This document shows positions 1-8,253 of a DNA stretch of 64,000 nt, one piece after another. The notes under the pieces are model-generated. The model worked only from the letters and a program-made list of their open reading frames with translations, was not told where the DNA came from and ran no database searches. The position numbers and the translations under genes are program-made. The stretch comes from Haliea sp. E1-2-M8 (GTDB lineage: Bacteria; Pseudomonadota; Gammaproteobacteria; Pseudomonadales; Halieaceae), in assembly GCF_030649675.1 (NCBI RefSeq), contig NZ_JAUTDR010000017.1, positions 35,308-99,307 of the forward strand, given 5' to 3'. How positions within the stretch are numbered: position 1 is the first letter of the stretch; each line of letters opens with the position of its first letter.

Positions 1-55
1 ACAGCTGGGCGCCTGAACGCGGCCGAACTCTCGCTGCACGGCCGCGGCACCGGCT

Positions 56-1126
56 TCAGTCCGTTGCCAGGCCCTGGCCGGCCGTCACTGGCAAGCCGAG
101 AGCTGTCCAGACCAGAATGCCCTCGTCAATGATGGCAGTGTTCTGATACCCCAGTTCCCGCAGATTGTTGATCACGAAGTCGGATGCGGCGTGTGGACAA
201 GCGCAGTAGGCAACGATCCAGGTACCGTCATTGGGCAGGTTGTCGCCGGCGCGTTCCTTCTCGCGGTAATACGGCATGGGTACCGCGCCGGGGATATGGC
301 TGCGCTGCCAGGCCGAGGCAGGGCGCGTGTCCAGGAGGATAAACCGACGCTTCTCCTGCAGTGCCCGCACTACCTCAGCGGCGGGCACATAGCGTCCCTC
401 ACGCAAGGTGAATACCGGTTCCTCCCCGTCGGGGTTGAGCACATACTCCTCGGGCGCTGGTGGCTTGCGCAGCGTCGGCGGCTGAGGGCTCCATCCGGAT
501 GCCTGACTGCGCAGATAGGCGACGATCGCGTCGATATCCGTACTGGGTAACAGATCTGCAAAGGCAATCATGGGTGTGTTGTCACGGCCGTTGGCGATGG
601 CATGGCGCAGGAAAGCGTCAGAGGCATTGGCCAGCAGGGCCGGGTCGCCCAGCGCCGGGCCGGTATCGCCCTCGCCCTCGGCTCCGTGACAGCTGGCACA
701 CTGCTCAGCGTAGACGACGGCACCCCTCGTGGCGTCGCCGTGTACCGGTGTGTCCGCCAGCTTGACAGGCTCTACCCCCTCGACGGCGAGCAACCAGCGA
801 GTCAGCAGCCGCAAGTCATCGCGATTCAGGGGGCCGCCCATCTCATCGCTGTAGCCGTCCATGGCCGTGCCGGCACGGCCGTAGCCTACCGCGGTGAACA
901 GAAAACCGGGAAAGGCTGTCGACAGCAGGGATTGACTGCGCAGTGATGGCGCGTGATCGGCGCGGTAACCGCTGCGGTCCTCGCCGTGACACAGCGAACA
1001 GTATTGCTGGTAGAGGGCTTCAGCCTGCGCCATCTCCGCGGGCTCCAACTCCAGCGACCAGTTCGGTCGTGCGACACTGAAGGTCGACACCGACAGCAGG
1101 AACAGCAAAAGCGCAATACTACGCAT
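56..1126 (-). CDS. Exported di-haem cytochrome c fused to a rhodanese domain
   Basis: The 356-residue protein starts with a signal peptide that ends near SVARP. Two class I cytochrome c domains follow, with haem-binding motifs CSLCH near residue 38 and CASCH near 140. A proline-rich linker leads to a C-terminal rhodanese domain with an LLDTR strand and an active-site-like loop YCACPHAAS. The ATG at 1126 gives the signal peptide directly and has a purine-rich AGAGAG upstream; the open frame runs further upstream but that part is antisense to the next gene. It lies 17 bases after the FAD-linked dehydrogenase, so the two are probably cotranscribed. Periplasmic electron transfer follows from the haem motifs. 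A sulfur-transfer role for the rhodanese domain is family knowledge, and the substrate is unknown. Confidence 0.88.
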   Translation of the reverse strand: MRSIALLLFLLSVSTFSVARPNWSLELEPAEMAQAEALYQQYCSLCHGEDRSGYRADHAPSLRSQSLLSTAFPGFLFTAVGYGRAGTAMDGYSDEMGGPLNRDDLRLLTRWLLAVEGVEPVKLADTPVHGDATRGAVVYAEQCASCHGAEGEGDTGPALGDPALLANASDAFLRHAIANGRDNTPMIAFADLLPSTDIDAIVAYLRSQASGWSPQPPTLRKPPAPEEYVLNPDGEEPVFTLREGRYVPAAEVVRALQEKRRFILLDTRPASAWQRSHIPGAVPMPYYREKERAGDNLPNDGTWIVAYCACPHAASDFVINNLRELGYQNTAIIDEGILVWTALGLPVTAGQGLATD

Positions 1127-1143
1127 ATAAATCTCTCTGTAAC

Positions 1144-2538
1144 TCAAGATAGAACCTTGCCCGGATTGAGGATGCCCCCGGGATCCAGCGCCTGTTTCAG
1201 GGTGTGCATCAGGGCCAGTTCGGTTTCCGAGCGGCTGATGCCGAGGTAGGGCTTCTTCTCCAGGCCGATGCCGTGCTCTGCTGACACCGAGCCGCGGAAG
1301 GGCGCGAGGGGTTGATACACGGCCTGTTCCACCACCGGGCGCAGGCGTTCGTAGTCCGCCAGTGGCACCTGCACGCTGAGATGAAGATTGCCATCGCCCA
1401 GATGGCCGAAAATCCACAACCTGTGCTGCTCCAGCTTTGCATTCAGGCTGGCTGCCAGCGCCTGCGTATATTGCTCCATCTCCCCGATTGGCAGGGAGAT
1501 GTCGAAAATGATCGGCGCGCCGCCGTTGAGGACCTGGCCGACATCGTCGCGCAGGGCCCAGAAGGCCTGGCAGTCGGCCTCCGACTTGGCGAGGACCGCA
1601 TCCGCCAGCAGACCCGCCTCCCAGGCCGAGGCGAGGCAACGTTCGAAGCGCGCCGGATCCAGTTCCGGGTCGGCCCCCTGGCTTTCTACCAGCACATAAA
1701 ACAGGTAGTCCTGCGGAATCGGCGGCTTGCCGGCCGCGGGCGGGCTGGTTACGAGAGCGTAGAAATCCCGCCACATCACTTCGAATGCGGACAGGGTGCC
1801 GCCCAGGTTGCGGTCCATATGGCGCAGGAACTGACTGACCTGGGCGAAACTGTCAATGGCGACAAACGCCATGGAGTGGGTCAGGGGTTGCTCACGCAGG
1901 CGCAATACCAGCCGGGTAATCACACCCAGGGTGCCCTCGGAACCGATGAAGAGCTGCTTCAGGTCGTAACCGGTATTGTTCTTGAGCAGGGGATTCAGTG
2001 CCGACACCACGGTGCCATCCGCGAGCACTACTTCCAGCCCCAGCACCATGTCCCGCATCATGCCGTAGCGGATAACGCGATTGCCGCCCGCATTGGTGGC
2101 AGCGGCACCGCCCAGGGTCGCGCTGCCGCGGGCGCCCAGGTCCAGGGGAAACATCAGTTTTTGTGTCTCGGCGGCTTCCTGCAGGGCCTGCAGTACCACA
2201 CCCGCCTGCACGGTGGCGGTGCGCTGCTGCGGATTGATGTCCTCAATCGTCCGCATGCGTTCCAGGGAGAGGATGACCTGATCAGGGCCAGCGTCCGCGC
2301 CGTGTACCAGCCCGGTCAGGCCCCCCTGGGGCACCACGGTGACAGCGTTCTGCTGACACCAGCGCAGCACTGCGGCGACTTCCTCCGTGCTGCGCGGACG
2401 CACCAGGGCAGCTGCCTGCAGCGCATCACCGCGCCAGATGCCCGCTGGCCGGGTGGCGGTCTCCGCTGCGTCCAGCACTGCTGCCGGATCCAGCAGATTT
2501 CTGAGCTCCGCAACCAGTTCCGTGGCGACCTGATTCAT
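1144..2538 (-). CDS. FAD-linked D-2-hydroxyacid dehydrogenase (GlcD/D2HGDH-like)
   Basis: This 464-residue cytoplasmic flavoprotein has an N-terminal FAD-binding PCMH-type domain containing PQGGLTGLVHGAD, the usual FAD pyrophosphate loop. The C-terminal FAD-oxidase domain ends with FGHLGDGNLHL and SAEHGIGLEKK. These are hallmarks of the D-lactate, glycolate and D-2-hydroxyglutarate dehydrogenase family, and the length is normal for it. Such enzymes oxidise D-2-hydroxyacids to 2-oxoacids and pass electrons to a quinone, flavoprotein or cytochrome. The downstream cytochrome c/rhodanese gene is the obvious redox neighbour, although it lies on the other side of the membrane. Substrate preference cannot be assigned. 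The ATG at 2538 follows a good AGGAGG-like site. Confidence 0.9.
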   Translation of the reverse strand: MNQVATELVAELRNLLDPAAVLDAAETATRPAGIWRGDALQAAALVRPRSTEEVAAVLRWCQQNAVTVVPQGGLTGLVHGADAGPDQVILSLERMRTIEDINPQQRTATVQAGVVLQALQEAAETQKLMFPLDLGARGSATLGGAAATNAGGNRVIRYGMMRDMVLGLEVVLADGTVVSALNPLLKNNTGYDLKQLFIGSEGTLGVITRLVLRLREQPLTHSMAFVAIDSFAQVSQFLRHMDRNLGGTLSAFEVMWRDFYALVTSPPAAGKPPIPQDYLFYVLVESQGADPELDPARFERCLASAWEAGLLADAVLAKSEADCQAFWALRDDVGQVLNGGAPIIFDISLPIGEMEQYTQALAASLNAKLEQHRLWIFGHLGDGNLHLSVQVPLADYERLRPVVEQAVYQPLAPFRGSVSAEHGIGLEKKPYLGISRSETELALMHTLKQALDPGGILNPGKVLS

Positions 2539-2556
2539 GACGACCTCCTGGGCTCT

Positions 2557-2636
2557 GCGCCCCCGGACGCCCCCGACGGGGCGTCCCCGACTAGGCGCCC
2601 CCGACTAGGCGCCCCCGACTAGGCGCCCCCGACTAG
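2557..2636. repeat. 14-bp tandem repeat between two genes
   Basis: Four consecutive copies of the 14-mer GCGCCCCCGACTAG run from 2581 to 2636; the first copy carries one T. Two partial, degenerate copies precede them at about 2557-2580. Each copy carries CTAG, and the last supplies the TAG stop codon of the amidohydrolase on the minus strand. The array fills the gap between the amidohydrolase stop and the dehydrogenase start, so slippage here would change only the spacer. Confidence 0.85.
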
Positions 2637-3937
2637 AGAGCGTTGCTCCCCGGATATTCCAGAGCGAAGCCGACCAGTGTCCGCACACCTACGATCAGGG
2701 CGTCTTCCTGGGCCGTGAAGAAGGGTGAATGGTTGGAGGGCCGCTGCTCCCGGGGTACTGCCGGATCACCGACCCCCAGCATCAGGAACAGGCCCGGAAT
2801 TTTCTCCTGATAATAGGAAAAATCCTCGGCGCCGGTGATCAGGTTCCCTTCGAACACGCGGTCCTCCCCCGCGGCACGCACCAGGGTCGGCATCATCGCC
2901 CGCAGCAGCTCGGGGTGATTGCCGGTCACTGGATTGGAGCCGGTGATGGTGAACGAGGCGCTGGCGCCATTGGCTTCGGCGATGCCGGTCACGGTGGCCT
3001 CCAGGCGCTCGAGCAGGCGTTCACGCTCGCCCATGTCGAAAGTTCTCACCGTGCCCAGCATGGTTACGTCGTCGGGAATGATGTTGCCGCGAACGCCGCC
3101 CTGAATGCTGCCGATGGTGACCACCGCGGGGCCCTTGGTGATGTCGATGTGGCGCCCCGGGATGCCCTGCAGTGCTGCCAGGATCTGGCCGGAGACGTAG
3201 ATCGGGTCCACCCCCAGCCAGGGCGAGGAGCCGTGGGTCTGACGCCCGGTAACCTTGATTTCAATACCGTCCGAGGCGGCCATGAAGCTGCCGCTGCGAT
3301 AGCCAAGGGAGCCGGCATCGTCGGGCCACACATGCAGCCCGAGTATGGCCTCCGGGGTATCCGGCCCCTCCAGGACACCCTCGCGAACCATCAGCTCGGC
3401 TCCGCCCTCTTCGCCGGGAGGCGCCCCTTCCTCGGCGGGCTGGAAGATGAACTTGACGGTACCGGCCAGCAGCTCGCGGTTCTCTGCCAGCACTTCCGCG
3501 GCGCCCATCAACATGGCGACGTGAGCGTCGTGGCCGCAGGCGTGCATCACCGGGACCTCCTTGCCCATGTATTCTCCCTTGGCCTTAGAGGCAAAGGACA
3601 GGCCGGTCTGTTCCAGCACCGGCAAGCCGTCCATATCGGCACGCAGGGCTACCACCGGACCTGGCTTGCCGCCCCGAAGGGTACCGACCACGCCGGTGTG
3701 GGCTATCCCGGTTGCTACCTCGTCAAAGTCGAGGCTGCGGAGGTGGGCTGCGACCTTGTCCGCGGTGCGGAACTCCCGGTTCGACAGCTCGGGATTGGCG
3801 TGCAGGTCGCGGCGCCACTCAATGACTCTGGGCTCGATGGCAGTAAAGGCGGATTCCAGCCCGGTTTGATTGTCGGCGGTGGCGCCGGCACTGACCAGGA
3901 CCAGAGCTGACAGCAGGGGGGTGAGTTTTTTGCGCAT
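2633..3937 (-). CDS. Exported M20-family amidohydrolase (HipO/IAA-amino-acid hydrolase type)
   Basis: The 434-residue protein begins with a clear signal peptide (MRKKLTPLLSALVLVSAG, cleavage after ATA). The M20 metallopeptidase signatures are all present: DMDGLPV near residue 101, HACGHDAH near 133 with the Cys and His ligands of this amidohydrolase subgroup, FQPAEEG, and the C-terminal GAEDFSYY. Relatives hydrolyse N-acyl amino acids, including hippurate and indole-3-acetyl amino acids, with two metal ions. A periplasmic location is implied by the signal peptide. The ATG at 3937 has AAGGAGATC upstream. The gene is the first of a minus-strand run into the dehydrogenase and cytochrome genes, but the repeat-filled gap makes a shared operon uncertain. 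Confidence 0.92.
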   Translation of the reverse strand: MRKKLTPLLSALVLVSAGATADNQTGLESAFTAIEPRVIEWRRDLHANPELSNREFRTADKVAAHLRSLDFDEVATGIAHTGVVGTLRGGKPGPVVALRADMDGLPVLEQTGLSFASKAKGEYMGKEVPVMHACGHDAHVAMLMGAAEVLAENRELLAGTVKFIFQPAEEGAPPGEEGGAELMVREGVLEGPDTPEAILGLHVWPDDAGSLGYRSGSFMAASDGIEIKVTGRQTHGSSPWLGVDPIYVSGQILAALQGIPGRHIDITKGPAVVTIGSIQGGVRGNIIPDDVTMLGTVRTFDMGERERLLERLEATVTGIAEANGASASFTITGSNPVTGNHPELLRAMMPTLVRAAGEDRVFEGNLITGAEDFSYYQEKIPGLFLMLGVGDPAVPREQRPSNHSPFFTAQEDALIVGVRTLVGFALEYPGSNAL

Positions 3938-4207
3938 GCTTGATCTCCTTTGCGGAGTCCGAGTGTAGCGCGACCCCGCCGCCGCGAATAGGGCCGCCCG
4001 GGAAGGGGCGCCCGGCCAGGGTGGCCCGCATAGGGCAGCCTGCGCGGTTCAGCCTCCATTCAGCAAACGGAGCGTAGCTGTATCCGGTCTGGCAGGTTGC
4101 CGGCTATCGCCTCAGCTATCGCTCTGGCGGTACTATCTACCAACCTCACAACGGCCACTCACATCACAACGGGCACTGGCCCGTAAACTCACCAAGGAGT
4201 ACCTGCA
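3938..4207. other. Divergent intergenic region with GC-rich REP-like inverted segments
   Basis: This 270-base gap separates the divergent amidohydrolase and SIMPL genes and must hold both promoters. I see no convincing -35/-10 pair. At about 3989-4040 there is a run of short GC-rich imperfect inverted segments around ATAGGGC-like cores. These resemble the palindrome at 43043 and may belong to a dispersed REP-like family. Confidence 0.4.
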
Positions 4208-4939
4208 ATGAAGACAACCATACCGAAGACCCTGGGCCTGTGTGCCCTGCTGTTGATGGGTGCCGCTGGCGTTCAGGCCGGGGACGCTGACCCGCAGCCG
4301 CAGATCCGTGTGACCGGTGAAGGGCAGGCGACGCTGGTGCCCGACATGGCAATGTTGCAGCTGATGGTCACCCGCGAGGGCGCAAGCGCTCGCGAGGCGC
4401 TGGACGCCAACTCTGCGGCCATGCAGGAGGTGCTGGCCGCCATGCACAAGTCCGGTATAGCCGAGCGCGACCTGCAAACAGCTCAGTTCTCTATTCAGCC
4501 CCGCTATCGTCATCACCGGCCTGAAGCTTCGGGCCAGCAGGAGCCGCCCGCGATTGTCGGGTATACGGTGAGCAACAGTCTGACGGTGCGGGTTCGCGAC
4601 CTGGACCAGGTCGGCGCGATTCTGGACAGATCGGTGTCCCTGGGTGTGAATCAGGGCGGCAGTATCGAGTTCCTGAACGACGATCCCGCGCCGGCGCTGG
4701 AGCAGGCGCGCGTGGCAGCGGTAAAAAATGCGTTACAGCGGGCTGCTACGCTGACCGCGGCGGCGGGGGTGAAGACCGGGCATATCCTGGAAATCTCGGA
4801 GCAGTCCTACCAGCCAAGGCCCATGCCGATGGCACGGACCGAAATGATGATGTCGGCGGATGCAGGCGCTGTCCCCATAGCCGGGGGTGAGAACACCTAT
4901 AGCGTGACGGTCAATCTGACCCTGGCGCTGGAGCAGTAG
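4208..4939 (+). CDS. Periplasmic SIMPL-domain (DUF541) protein
   Basis: The 243-residue protein has an N-terminal signal peptide (MKTTIPKTLGLCALLLMGA, cleavage near VQAG). A SIMPL/DUF541 domain follows, opening with IRVTGEGQATLVPDMA and continuing through YTVSNSLTVRVRDLDQVG to the C-terminal strand YSVTVNLTLALE. E. coli YggE is the best-known relative and is linked to lowering oxidative stress; the biochemical role of the family is unknown. AAGGAGT lies seven bases before the ATG. It is transcribed alone, divergent from the amidohydrolase and convergent with the anti-sigma gene. Confidence 0.9.
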   Translation: MKTTIPKTLGLCALLLMGAAGVQAGDADPQPQIRVTGEGQATLVPDMAMLQLMVTREGASAREALDANSAAMQEVLAAMHKSGIAERDLQTAQFSIQPRYRHHRPEASGQQEPPAIVGYTVSNSLTVRVRDLDQVGAILDRSVSLGVNQGGSIEFLNDDPAPALEQARVAAVKNALQRAATLTAAAGVKTGHILEISEQSYQPRPMPMARTEMMMSADAGAVPIAGGENTYSVTVNLTLALEQ

Positions 4940-5027
4940 CTGCCCGGGCCAAAAATCCTGATTGTCGGGGATAAGTGCGTGGCCCTGTTCGTCTTGATGT
5001 TGGCAATGGAGTCAATGTCTTCAGACA

Positions 5028-5053
5028 GGGTGGGGACCGCTAGCCCTCCACCC
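5028..5053. terminator. Possible weak bidirectional terminator
   Basis: GGGTGG at 5028-5033 can pair with CCACCC at 5048-5053, in the convergent gap between the SIMPL and anti-sigma genes. There is no T-tract on either side, so intrinsic termination is doubtful. Confidence 0.25.
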
Positions 5054-5067
5054 CTTAACCACAGGGT

Positions 5068-5796
5068 TTATTGCCAGCTTCCGGCGATAAGCCCTGCTTC
5101 GCTTTCCGCCCCTGCCACATCTCCCGCTACATGTTGGTCAATGAACCTGGCGAAATCGCCGCTGTCACTGGCGCTGGCAGGTCGGTAGGCTTCCTCGTCG
5201 CCACCCGGAAGCAGCGCCTGGGGTACCGCAATACGGGTTGTCCAGTTGCTGCTGTCGCGGCAGGCAACGCCGCGGATGGCGGAATCTTCGTCCGCGAGGA
5301 TGTACTCACGACACCAGCTCCCCTCCTTGTTCGGGAAGCTGAGAACGGCGCGCAGCCGGCGTCCGTCGTCCAGCGTGTCCCAACCAGCGGCGCGGGATGG
5401 CAGGGTCTCCAGAGCGGCGGCCAGCAGTACGTCATCGGCTGCCCCTTCAAGCCCGTTCTGCCACTGTGACGCCAGCAGCAGCCCGGCAACGGCCGTCAGG
5501 GAGGCGGCAATAGCCAGTCCCTGGCGCAGGTTGCCCTGGAACCGTGCGAGCCGGTGGGGAAGGGAGCGAATGCGGCCGGGCCGGGGCTGCAACAGTTCCC
5601 GGATGCGGGCGGGTACCGGGGTACCGTCGTCACTGGTGGCCGCGTCCTGGAGTTCGCTGTGCAGGGTCTGCAACTCCGCCAGGCGGGCGCTCAGGGCAGG
5701 CTCCTGCGCCAGTCGTGATGTCAGCGCCGCAGCGGCTGCGGGCTCAAGCTCGCCATCGACGTACGCGGATAAAAGCTCGAAATCTCTGTCTTGCAT
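5068..5796 (-). CDS. Membrane anti-sigma factor
   Basis: The 242-residue protein has the layout of an ECF anti-sigma factor. The N-terminal cytoplasmic segment begins MQDRDFELLSAYVDGELE, the usual helix seen in these proteins although zinc-ligand Cys/His residues are absent. A single membrane helix lies near residues 95-112 (LAIAASLTAVAGLLLA), and a roughly 125-residue periplasmic domain with two cysteines follows. The gene follows the sigma factor by 14 bases. A GTG at 5820 overlapping the sigma stop is an alternative start; I prefer the ATG at 5796 because it opens exactly at the conserved helix. It presumably sequesters the adjacent sigma factor until an envelope signal releases it. Confidence 0.85.
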   Translation of the reverse strand: MQDRDFELLSAYVDGELEPAAAAALTSRLAQEPALSARLAELQTLHSELQDAATSDDGTPVPARIRELLQPRPGRIRSLPHRLARFQGNLRQGLAIAASLTAVAGLLLASQWQNGLEGAADDVLLAAALETLPSRAAGWDTLDDGRRLRAVLSFPNKEGSWCREYILADEDSAIRGVACRDSSNWTTRIAVPQALLPGGDEEAYRPASASDSGDFARFIDQHVAGDVAGAESEAGLIAGSWQ

Positions 5797-5810
5797 AGTG
5801 TTGTCCACGT

Positions 5811-6314
5811 CTAATCCCACCCCGGGCCTTCCCGGTATTTCAGTAATTGCGCCCTGGCACGGGCGATACGGCTCATGATCGTACCCACCGGCACCTCCAG
5901 AATCGCCGCTGCCTCAGCGTAACTCTTGCCCTCCACAGCCACCAGCGTCAGAGCCAGGCGCTGCTCCGGCGGCAGCTTCGCAAGAGCTGCGCTCAGCGTC
6001 TCCAGGGCTCGTTCGTGTCCGGCACTCTCCTCGGCCGAGGGCGCTTCGTCGTTATCCCAGGCCATCAGCTGGGGATACCGCTGCCGGACATCGCGGGACC
6101 GGAGCTCGTCAATCCAGGCGTTCTTGCAGACCCTGTAGGCCCACTTGACAGCGTCTGCATCAGCAGGCATACCTTTCTCCAGAATACGCTCCACTGTCAT
6201 CTGCAGCAGATCGTCCGCATCGGCGGCCGATCCACTCAGTGACCTGCAGAACCGGCGCAAGCTGCCGAGTTCTGCCAGTAGAATTTCTCGCTGTGAAGTG
6301 CTCAGCGATGGCAT
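5811..6314 (-). CDS. ECF-family RNA polymerase sigma factor
   Basis: The 167-residue protein has sigma region 2 (SAADADDLLQMTVERIL and WAYRVCKNAWIDELR) and region 4 with a helix-turn-helix (LPPEQRLALTLVAVEGKSYAEAA, then VPVGTIMSRIARAR). There is no region 3, as is typical of ECF sigma factors. It is followed at once by the anti-sigma gene and is divergent from the subtilase. The ATG at 6314 has AGGACC upstream. A much longer open frame continues upstream but is antisense to the subtilase repeat. The subtilase and beta-barrel genes are reasonable regulon candidates by position only. Confidence 0.9.
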   Translation of the reverse strand: MPSLSTSQREILLAELGSLRRFCRSLSGSAADADDLLQMTVERILEKGMPADADAVKWAYRVCKNAWIDELRSRDVRQRYPQLMAWDNDEAPSAEESAGHERALETLSAALAKLPPEQRLALTLVAVEGKSYAEAAAILEVPVGTIMSRIARARAQLLKYREGPGWD

Positions 6315-6356
6315 AATGGTCCTGTTACTGGAGATGACGGATAACCGCGTGATTCT

Positions 6357-6373
6357 ATTCCATTTACTGGAAT
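6357..6373. promoter_or_regulatory. Palindrome between sigma factor and subtilase genes
   Basis: ATTCCA and TGGAAT form a perfect 6-base inverted repeat with a 5-base spacer. It sits 43 bases upstream of the sigma-factor ATG and 84 bases upstream of the subtilase start, in the shared divergent promoter region. An operator is one reading, but no cognate regulator is visible nearby. Confidence 0.35.
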
Positions 6374-6456
6374 TATTCGCGTTGTGATTCGTCTCAATTG
6401 TATGTGCGTCACCGACGCGAGGGGTGAAGATCGTGCCACAGTGTACCGGATTCGCA

Positions 6457-8253
6457 ATGCAGGCTGCTCGAGGACAGGTAGCACACACTCGGTTGCTGCT
6501 CGCAGGCGCACTGGCCGTCGTCCTGCTCTGGGCGGCGCCGCTACCGATGCAAAACGCCTCCGCCCAGGTTCCCTGCTGTATGGACGAATCCGAGCTTGAG
6601 GACCGTCTCGAAGACGACATCGAGGAGGATATCGCAGAGGACGTCGAGGACGGCGTGGACGACGCGGTCGGGGAAACCATCGAAGAATCGATAGAAGAGT
6701 CGATCCAGGACACTATCGACGAGTCGGTGGAGTCCTCGGTTGAAGAGTCCGTTGCGGGAGTGGTCGAAGAGACGGTTGAGGAGTCTGTTGAAGACTCGGT
6801 AGAAGATTCTGTGGAAGAGTCGGTTGCCGGTGCGGTGGAGGAGTCTGTCGAGGAGTCCGTTGAGGAAGAGGTAGTGGCTTCGGTCGAAGAGTCGGTCGAG
6901 GAGAATGTAGCGGCCTCAGTGGAGGAGTCTGTCGAGGAGGACGTGGCAACCTCGGTGGAAGAGTCGGTCGAGGAGAATGTAGCGGCCGCAGTGGAGAAGT
7001 CTGTCGAGGAGGACGTGGCAACCTCGGTGGAAGAGTCGGTCGAAGAGAATGTGGCGGCCTCAGTGGAAGAGTCTGTCGAGGAGAATGTAGCGGCATCGGT
7101 AGAGGATTCGGTTGCGTTTAGCGTCGCCGATGGAATCGAAGAGCGGCTCGAGACCGAGATTGACAGCGTTGTCGACGAGCTGGAGAGCCAGCTGGAAATC
7201 GACGAGGCTCGCATCAACACCCGGCAGTGGCTGGTCATGGCAGAGCCGGAGGTATTCGAGGAGCTGGCAGTCGAGGGTTACCTGTTCGACCGCGTAACTG
7301 AGCTCTCGGGCATGGGGCTGCTGCTGGCGGAAGTGGAAGCCCCATCCAGTTTCGAGATTTACGATATTCGCGAGGGGGTGATCGACGTAGTCGGCACCGG
7401 GCGTGCCGAAGTCGATCTCAACCACGTCTACACCGCTGGCGCGCCGGTGCAGCACTCGGTGGAGGGCAGCACTCCGCGCTCTGTTTTGCGCTTTCCCGCC
7501 GATATAGAAGACATGCCCCTGCGTCTGGGCATGATCGACAGCCTGGTGGACACCGCGCACCCGGCGCTGAGCGACGCCAATATCCACAGCGAGGCCTTTA
7601 CCAGCGAAGGGGCCAGTATGCCGTCTTCTCACGGCACTGCGATCGCCTCGATTTTCATCGGCCGCGACCAGAGCTATCTGGGGCTGGCACCGCAGGCGGA
7701 GCTGTACGCCGCCGCTGTGTTCGAACAGGATCCCAGTCGCGGGGAAATTGCCAGCACGGTCAGCCTGGTCCGGGCGCTTGATTGGCTCATGTCCTCTGGC
7801 GTCGATGTCGTCAATATTTCCCTGGCCGGGCCACCCAATCGGCTGTTGGAGAAGGCGCTTGACCGCGCCGCCCTGCGCGGGGTGCTTATTTTCGCGGCAG
7901 CGGGCAACGGTGGCCCGATGGCAAAGCCGATGTACCCCGCAGCCTATCCCTCTGTTATCGCAGTCACCGCAGTCGACGCCAGCGGCCGCATCTTCCGCCT
8001 GGCCAACCGTGGGGATTATGTTGATCTGGCAGCCCCCGGCGTCGGCCTGCTGCACGCGCGCTCAGGCGGGGGTTATGCGACCTCATCGGGGACCTCTTTC
8101 GCGGTGCCTTTCGTGGCCACAGCGGCCGCGCGCCTGCGCCTGCTGACGCCGCTGGAAGATATCCGCGCTGCGCTTATTCGCAGTGTGCAGGATGAGGGTT
8201 CTCCCGGCAGGGATGACACCTATGGTTACGGGGTACTGCGTTTCGCCGGCTGA
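6457..8253 (+). CDS. Exported subtilisin-like (S8) serine protease with acidic tetrapeptide-repeat region
   Basis: The 598-residue protein starts with a signal peptide (about residues 1-36). About 165 residues (roughly 50-215) follow in which Val or Ile recurs every fourth position in VEES, VEEN, VEED and VAAS units. After a spacer domain comes a subtilase catalytic domain: Asp in GMIDSLVD, His in SSHGTAIAS, oxyanion Asn in AAAGNGGP, and Ser in SSGTSFAVPF. The catalytic triad is complete. No standard inhibitor propeptide is recognisable; the repeat may fill that space. A GTG at 6424 is an alternative start, but the ATG at 6457 begins a compact signal peptide. The gene is divergent from an ECF sigma/anti-sigma pair and convergent, without any gap, with a beta-barrel gene. 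Confidence 0.9.
   Translation: MQAARGQVAHTRLLLAGALAVVLLWAAPLPMQNASAQVPCCMDESELEDRLEDDIEEDIAEDVEDGVDDAVGETIEESIEESIQDTIDESVESSVEESVAGVVEETVEESVEDSVEDSVEESVAGAVEESVEESVEEEVVASVEESVEENVAASVEESVEEDVATSVEESVEENVAAAVEKSVEEDVATSVEESVEENVAASVEESVEENVAASVEDSVAFSVADGIEERLETEIDSVVDELESQLEIDEARINTRQWLVMAEPEVFEELAVEGYLFDRVTELSGMGLLLAEVEAPSSFEIYDIREGVIDVVGTGRAEVDLNHVYTAGAPVQHSVEGSTPRSVLRFPADIEDMPLRLGMIDSLVDTAHPALSDANIHSEAFTSEGASMPSSHGTAIASIFIGRDQSYLGLAPQAELYAAAVFEQDPSRGEIASTVSLVRALDWLMSSGVDVVNISLAGPPNRLLEKALDRAALRGVLIFAAAGNGGPMAKPMYPAAYPSVIAVTAVDASGRIFRLANRGDYVDLAAPGVGLLHARSGGGYATSSGTSFAVPFVATAAARLRLLTPLEDIRAALIRSVQDEGSPGRDDTYGYGVLRFAG
6889..7104 (+). repeat. Three 72-nt in-frame repeats inside the subtilase gene
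   Basis: Near-identical 72-base units start at 6889, 6961 and 7033 and each begins GAGTCGGTCGA. They encode 24-residue blocks built from six tetrapeptides. They lie within a longer degenerate 12-base periodicity that spans about 6590-7120, so copy number is likely to vary between strains. Confidence 0.85.

Noticed and set aside
1..55. Possible end of a gene with a TGA at 14-16
   Set aside because: Too short at the window edge to support any call.
1312..2622. 436-codon plus-strand frame opposite the FAD dehydrogenase
   Set aside because: It is a GC-rich shadow frame; the protein has no family pattern, whereas the minus strand carries all the dehydrogenase motifs.
5811..7238. Long minus-strand open frame of 475 codons, of which the first about 308 precede the sigma factor
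   Set aside because: The extra part is antisense to the subtilase repeat and consists of Ser/Thr-rich repeats. It is open only because the 12-base periodicity lacks stops on that strand.
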